NCBI RefSeq assembly: GCF_008831285.2
Contig: NC_045147.1
Span: 15,230,854-15,294,853 of the forward strand
DNA from: Nymphaea colorata
Taxonomy: Eukaryota > Streptophyta > Magnoliopsida > Nymphaeales > Nymphaeaceae
Direction: 5' to 3'
DNA length: 64,000 nucleotides
Of the stretch, positions 57,909 through 64,000 are shown in pieces. Both the position numbers and the translations under genes were made by a program. The notes under the pieces are model-generated. The model saw only the letters and a program-made list of their open reading frames with translations. It did no database searches and was not told the origin of the DNA. Numbering within the stretch: position 1 is the stretch's first letter; every line of letters begins with the position of its first letter.

Positions 57909-60900
57909 ATGTCCCAGGAACGGTCACGGCGACCGGCCGGTTCCTCCGCTAATGATGATGACAATCTGTAACTCTCTCTCTCTCTCTTTCTGTTGTGAGG
58001 CTTTCTCCGTTACATATGCATGCCTTTCATTTTAAATATTGGAACTTATTGGCTTCATCTAATATAAAGGTTCATTGACCTATTAAATGGGTCTCGCCTA
58101 ACCAGTCATCGGCAGCCTATAAGCATTGTTGGCGGCGTTATATACTGCGTCTTGTTGGTAAGAGTGCCTGGTTGAGCGCAACCAGTTCTGAGTTGATTGC
58201 TTTAAGTTTTACTATAAGTTTGACAGTTGTTGGGCTTTTGTACTGTAATTGCTCTGTGTAAGTGTTTGGGCTTATCTGCTCACAGTATTTCTTTTTATAG
58301 ACAGGGTATGCTATTGTAGCTGCGGCCGCCCCATGGATATTCTATGCGGTACCAAAATTGAAGCTATCACTTCTTTGCAGTTGCAGTGTCGTTCTTTTGA
58401 TTGTAACAGGTTCTAGTTTTGGCTTTCTTTCATACAGTTTGCAATCTCTTCTTTGTATTTTTCACATTTTTATTTTATAATATCTTTGTCCGATGTTCTC
58501 TTGCTTTCCTTTTCTCCTCCCTTCCTCTTGTTTATGTTTATGCATAAGATCGTGTGATCATGCCTAAATACTTATTTCTATATACTTGTTAGTGAATCTG
58601 AATCAATCCTTGCTCATGTGTCGATACTGTACTTGCAACATTATCTCTGGGGAAGAGGTAGTAGGATGTCAGTTGCAATTATTGGATGCATAACTAACTG
58701 CTCCTGTGAAGTATACTAAAGTATACTAACTCCTCCTGTGAAATATACTAAAGTATTCTAACTCCTCCTGTGAAGTATACTAAAGTATACTAACTCCTCC
58801 TGTGAAGTATTCCTCTTGTTGGATTCTCTAAGGTTTTGAAATGTGAAGGCGTTTAATCATTAATGCATGAGCATTGCTGATTACTCTGTTGCGCCAGAGT
58901 GAGCTGATAAGAAGGGCCAAACCGTCCATGTAATCAAGCATGCAGAGTTAACCAGTTCAAAGATGAATTTCACTTGGCATATGAAACTATGAAAGACCTC
59001 TTTTATTCAATGTGAGCACCGTGACAAATCTAAGGTTCAAAAAATTCTGATAACTTCTTGTTCCAAGTCCAATAAAACCCCCTTTTTTCCTTGTGCTGCA
59101 GAGAGGTCCTTGACTTATCCATTTTGGTGGTTAGGGGAATTCTGTGGTGAGTCACGATTACCGTACTCCCAAACTTTTGTCTAGGCTATACTTGCTAGGT
59201 TGCATGCTTAGCAAGAAACACATTTGATAAAAATAGCTTGTCCGGAGGGTGGGTTGCACAAGGTAAAAAAATATAAGAGAAAAAATTCTATCACTTTAAT
59301 GAATTATTTTACAAGGTTATATTTCTCTATATGTCTGAAAGCCCTTTATGCTAATAAATGCAGTTTGAGGTCAAAATACATGCATATTACATATTTGTAT
59401 AAAATTGCTGTTGTTCTCCAGGATGCATATCATAACTTGTGTTGGTCAGGCCCAAATTCAGTTATGTAAAGTAGCTTAAAGTAATAATATCATAAAAATG
59501 TAATTTAGAGACATTGGAAAATAACAAGAAAATCACAAAATTTAGAAAAATCAGGAAACATTTTAGAAAAATATGTAATTCACAGGATATTGTAGACTCA
59601 GTAAATATGAACTATGAATTATGAGTTGTAGGATCAACTTGATGCCTTATTAGCCATTGAAAGGTATTGAGGGGTTATATATGTTTATGGTAATATGACT
59701 AGTCTGTATTGATAAAATAGATAGAATCGGATAACCTAAGAAAGGGAGAAAAGGCAATGGTCACTCTCCCCTTTAATCACCTTCTATGTCTTTTCCTCCC
59801 CTATCCTCATCAAGGCTTGTGTGGAATAAACTTGTAAGAATTTTACAAAACAATAGCATTTTTGTGCTTCGTTTTTTGACTGGCAATTAAGGGACAATTC
59901 TCCATGAGGTTTGAACTTGAGATCCTTTTGCTTATGATTGTGCAACATAACCATTGATACATGGTATTTGATTTGCCATGTGACTGCTAGTTCTTATGCT
60001 TAAGGATTTCATATGATTCTGATTTTTTGTTGTGACGTCTTCTTGGATTAAGATACAAATGTTTGAGGCAATTTGGTAATAAGCCGTATCGGTCTGGCTT
60101 TAAGATACGCCGTATCGTAAAATATTGTAATGTATCGTAACTGTATCGTTTTTTTAATAAATAAATAAAATCAAATAAAATTCCAAAAAAATCATAAAAA
60201 TCAGTCAAAATCAAGAATAATATGTTCTTCATAAAAAACATGTTTTACAGAATGATGACTTATTATTGCTATAAAGTTACGGTTCATCATTCGTAAACAT
60301 CAAAATTCATCAAGATAATGAGATTGTGAAAATGTTCAATGTCAATACATATAAAATGAAAGCACTCTCGACTCTCATTCATAATCCTCATCATATTCAT
60401 TCTCATCCTCATCTCCATCTTCTTCTTCATCTTCACCTTCACGATTTAAAAAAACCTCTTTCCTCTCAACGGGAATCAGCCACCCACGCACAAATCCATG
60501 GTTTAATCAATGATTTCACTTTGAAAATCAATGATTTAACGATGGAAATCAATGATTTCCATCCACGGCGGCACAATCTCTAGGTTAGAAATGAAGAAGG
60601 GGCATATTTTTATAAAGAAAACTCGAAAACGGGGGATTCATGCCCCCCTTTTCTGAAATCAGCCCATATCGTACGTATCGTATGACAGAGGCACAATACA
60701 CCCCTATTTACGATATAGGGGGTATATCGTATCGTATTTTCTAAACGATACGATACGTATCGTATGGTACGGCCCCGTATCGTACAATACGTACAACACT
60801 GGTTTGAGGACTCAAGTTTTGGCTTCATTTATCAAAAGCTAATGTACCAGCTGCTTATATTTTTAATGTGCTACAATGTTTTTCATATCTGTGCATATGT

Positions 60901-62879
60901 TTTTTCTTTTCTTTAGTAATTTATGAATTGGTACATATTCGTTGACAGGGATTTTCCAGCAATATTTGGTTTTCCAAGTGAGGAAGCTGCAGTTACAAGT
61001 AAGATATCAGACTTGGTCAGCATGATTTTCCACTGTCATGTTAGGTTTGGTCTTATAAAAAAAGAAAACAAGAAATGGTGAAGAAGAAAGCAGCAGGGAT
61101 AAATAAATGATTTACTGTGACATCATTTTGTTAAGAGAAGATTAGACATTCTGGTTTTTGAACTCAAGTGAATGCACATGATGAAACAAAAAATTGGATA
61201 AGATTGAATGTTGCAGCCTGTGCTTTAGCTTCATTTATTTCTACCATATTTTGAAGGCCAATTATGCCCTTAGGGCCGTTTGGCAATGGAAACAGCTTGT
61301 CACTGTTCCATGAATCTCTCCCAAAGATTAGGGCATATTCATGAAACACTTCTAGAGCATTCCATGAATCTGCCCCAGATTCGTGGAACAGTAAGAAACT
61401 GTTACTGTTGCCAAATGGCCCCTTAGGGGTTTTTACTATATTAATCATGTAAGAAGCTTCAGTCTTGTTTGTAAAAGATCTAGGCCTGCAGGAAAATTTT
61501 GTTGAGTGTTTGGTTTTACACAGTGACATACAAAGAGGGATAACATCAAAATCTCATGGAAGTTAAATGGCTGTTTGAAATAACCTAGTGAAAAATGTTT
61601 GTGCACAATCCCATTATGCGGAAACCATATTAAAAAATTCACAGGGGAAAAAGGGTGAAGAATCTGAAGATGTATGTTGGAACCCTCGGGCCTTGACCGA
61701 TTGTACCTAGTCTCCCTGGCTATCTGCAGGGTTCAGATATGGTTTAGTCAGGTTCTGTTTCCTGGTCTTACATCAGATCCGAGGTCTTGAATGTAATAAA
61801 ATGCACATGTATCCTATATCAGTTTACTGGTACTTTATCACTCATATTGGTGGAATTAATGTTTTTATTTTTTTCCAGTTACTATGCGTACTCTTTTCAG
61901 TCAGATTTGGTCGGGTCTTGCGATAGCAATATATGCTTAGCATCTGACATTGCCTAGCTCTAATTGGTGTCATGAAGTTTCGCATTGGTAATTTCTCGGG
62001 AATGTAATGACAAATCAATTTTATTTGGTAAATATTCTTCTTATTTTATATTGGGACTACATCAGAGTGTGTGAAATTTAAAATGGATCAAGGAAATACG
62101 AATGAATGACATGTTGGCAATATAATGGCTGTTATACTAAGTCTGTTGGGTGGTACAGGACCACAGGTTGATATCAAACCATGACCACCATCAAGTCTGT
62201 CTTATTTTTAAAAGCATGATCCTTTGAAAATTCAGAAATTTTAGAATGTCAGAAAATGATCAAGAATAAAAAAATAAGTTATGAGATGGTATTTTTCTAG
62301 TATTTTTCTTGCAAAATTATGCTGAAGCAAGTAGGCAAATTTTCCAAAATTTCATTGATGTTTGGGGACTATGGATCAAACCAAAGTCTGCTACAACAAT
62401 ATCTAATAGACTACAACAATATCTAATAGACTAATACATATCTCTGGTTAGCATACCCCTGAGCCTAACATGTTTCTTCAGATTTTGGGTATATTTTATT
62501 TAAAGTTTTAAACCACACTGGTCTGTGGATCCTGTACACCAGTTATGTGAATACTATTCGGTTGATATGTATTTTTCTTAATGTATGGGTGGCACTCTGG
62601 CATAGCCTTCCTAAGATCCTTCTTTGCTTCTTTTTCTTTTACTTCTCAGTGTGCATGGTCTTCCTGAAGTTGTTTGTATGCTCTTACTGCATCTAGGGTT
62701 CCATGCTATACTCTTCTACTTCTATGTTTAAGCATGGCCTGTTTTCAAATGCAGTTTTTTTTTTCCTGTTAGGTTGAAGAGGTCATACCTTGTTGAATAA
62801 CATTCTGGCTTATGATATTCTTCTCAAATTTCAGATTTTTGTTTTTACTATGTTGGTGTAAACTGTAAACACACAGACG

Positions 62880-62968
<89 letters not shown>

Positions 62969-63364
62969 GTCAAATTAACGTGCATAACTTGTCTAATTGT
63001 TCTTATGTAGGGTTATTTTACTTTCAGCCAGAAATTAAGGCCAGTAGTTCGCCTTCCTTTTGTATCTACCTCCTTTGGTGAGTGTTATTGCTGATCTTTT
63101 AATTATTTCCAATTTTTGTCGTGTTTCTGTTTTTCAGCATAGATTTGTCCAAGCAAATGAAGTAGGCAACACAGTTCATAATTAAAGTTTCCAGAATTGG
63201 TTTAGTTCTGAATTTTGTCATTCATCGATGTTTTGGCTTCTTTTTTTTTTTGAAAAAGAAATTGTGTATCAAAGTTCTTTGCTAGTTATTGCGATGATTG
63301 ACATATATATCGTATAGATGGCACAGTCCTCCAGCTGCTTGTTGCTCACCGGAGTGTTGGATGA
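57909..63364 (+). CDS. multi-pass membrane protein gene, 5' part only (possibly FIP1-like)
   Basis: Exons 57909..57967, 58070..58157, 58301..58409, 60949..60998 and 63011..63077 join in frame (phases 2, 0, 1, 0, 1). They encode 124 residues: a charged N-terminus (MSQERSRRPAGSSANDDDN), then GFIDLLNG-like LFIDLLNGSR, a membrane span within PISIVGGVIYCVLL and TGYAIVAAAPWIFYAV, a second span (LLCSCSVVLLIVTGIF), then QQYLVFQVRKLQ, GYFTFSQKLR and PVVRLPFVSTSF. A likely sixth exon from 63318 reads DGTVLQLLVAHRSVG and then TGA at 63362-63364. I expected more membrane sequence, so either this exon is wrong, the allele is truncated, or the gene continues past the window. From memory the blocks resemble plant FRIGIDA-interacting protein 1-type proteins; this is a weak assignment. 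A stop codon lies upstream in frame of the ATG. Confidence 0.65.
58695..58810 (+). repeat. 32-bp minisatellite, 3.6 copies, in intron 3
   Basis: Units begin at 58695, 58727, 58759 and 58791 (TAACTCCTCCTGTGAAGTAT and following AAAGTATA). They differ by only a few bases, so the array is young. Confidence 0.9.
60061..60809. mobile_element. hAT-like non-autonomous element full of CGTATCG motifs, in intron 3
   Basis: The element is 60069..60801 (733 bp), flanked by identical 8-bp duplications GTTTGAGG at 60061-60068 and 60802-60809. The right end read inward starts CAGTGTTGTA; the left end, CAATTTGGTA, matches it at 7 of 10 bases. GTATCG/CGATAC motifs crowd both ends in both orientations, more densely on the right. 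8-bp duplications and CA(G)TG ends indicate the hAT superfamily. No transposase frame. Confidence 0.75.
61258..61435. mobile_element. hAT-like MITE in intron 4
   Basis: GGGCCGTTTGGCAATGGAAACAG on the left and the inward-read right end GGGGCCATTTGGCAACAGTAAC form inverted repeats about 170 bp apart. The flanking CCCTTAGG/CCCCTTAGG overlap is palindromic, so the exact target duplication is ambiguous (about 6-8 bp). Confidence 0.6.
62881..62968. repeat. compound (TA)n-(CA)n-(TACA)n-(TA)n microsatellite in intron 4
   Basis: Consecutive TA, CA, TACA and TA blocks without unique sequence between them, 88 bases. Confidence 0.95.
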
Positions 63365-64000
63365 AATTCCTAATTTGAGGACTTTGGTAACATCATACAA
63401 GTTCAGCAGTAGTTAAGTCTGCACTTGCAACCCTCAGACCTCAGACTTAAGGATCTAAGGTTGCATTGGCTTGCTCTTGCGACATGGGTCTGTGTGAGGT
63501 GTTGCCAGTGCTTGATCTTGTATTCAGTTGAGTTGAAAGCCCATCCTTTTGTGGACAAAAAAGGAAAAATCCTATTAGAGAAGTGGAAATTAATGTTGGA
63601 GAAATCCCTTAAATTGTGTCAAAGGCATGCTGAGGAAGCTGTGCATGCCATTTTGTGGGTGTTAATACAATCACATTCTTCTTATGCCCCTTACAGACTT
63701 CAAAATAGAAATATAGTTTTGTTGATAATTGTAGCATATGAGCATTTCTAACATTTTCGGTGTGCAACTAAGGACATGCTATGTTAAATTGCATAATTAT
63801 GATACTTAAACTTTCAAAAGACTAGTTTTTTTTTAAAAAAAAAAAATTCTATAGTTATAGATCCTTCCATGTCATAGAGGTACAGGGTTCAGGTGTGGGT
63901 GCAGTATGGGCATATACATATATAATATAAGATATTGTCCACAATAACAAAAGTATTAAGTAAAAAACATTAACTAGCTATCATTCTATCAATGATTAAA
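63365..64000. other. right-edge sequence, intron or 3' region of the preceding gene
   Basis: A frame at 63425-63751 is open but unlike the preceding protein. The sequence then becomes AT-rich with poly-T/poly-A at 63825-63847. It is probably intronic if the gene continues beyond 64000. Confidence 0.35.

Noticed and set aside
63425-63751. 108-codon frame near the right edge as the next exon of the membrane protein
   Set aside because: It begins without a convincing acceptor in the needed phase, and its sequence does not resemble a continuation of the family.

Overview
This window is nuclear DNA from a flowering plant. The evidence is intron-rich genes with GT..AG introns, clear orthologues of plant-only families (plantacyanin, YLMG, ERECTA), plant-type short retroelements and MITEs, and long AT-rich intergenic space. 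The species cannot be fixed from the sequence. I found no rRNA, tRNA, CRISPR array, organelle segment or virus-derived gene.

Layout, left to right. 1-5.4 kb: no recognised gene (one possible orphan exon near 375-540). 5.4-6.6 kb: a two-exon plantacyanin gene (+). 7.0-9.9 kb: repeat cluster with a hAT-like MITE, a compact young TRIM retroelement (7891-8324, minus strand) with intact target-site duplication, and a CTCGAGT/CGAGTC-rich repeat. 12.5-14.3 kb: a four-exon secreted phospholipase A2 gene (+). 14.3-23 kb: intergenic, with tandem repeats, a 60-bp TA tract and MITE-like elements. 23.0-26.0 kb: a ten-exon B2-type mitotic cyclin (+) with two MSA-like (AACGG) promoter sites. 27.1-27.9 kb: a decayed LINE reverse-transcriptase tail. 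32.1-42.0 kb: a complete 27-exon ERECTA receptor kinase gene (-), 999 codons. 42-46 kb: ERECTA upstream region and an unexplained GC-rich island. 46-52.8 kb: AT-rich intergenic DNA with MITEs and a possible SINE. 52.8-55.1 kb: a three-exon YLMG (YGGT-domain) plastid membrane protein gene (+). 57.9 kb to the right edge: the 5' part of a multi-exon membrane-protein gene (+), possibly FIP1-like, whose large introns carry a hAT-like element, a MITE, a minisatellite and a compound microsatellite.

The genes look like independent single-gene loci and I see no co-functional cluster. I rebuilt exon structures by hand from splice-site phase and protein family conservation. All five complete gene models close in frame from ATG to stop. 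No undescribed biological system is evident. The most informative non-genic observations are the young TRIM with its hairpin, the motif-saturated repeats (one with an exact 8-bp target duplication), the ERECTA leader micro-uORF and decoy splice donor, the cyclin MSA sites, and the orphan GC-rich island.
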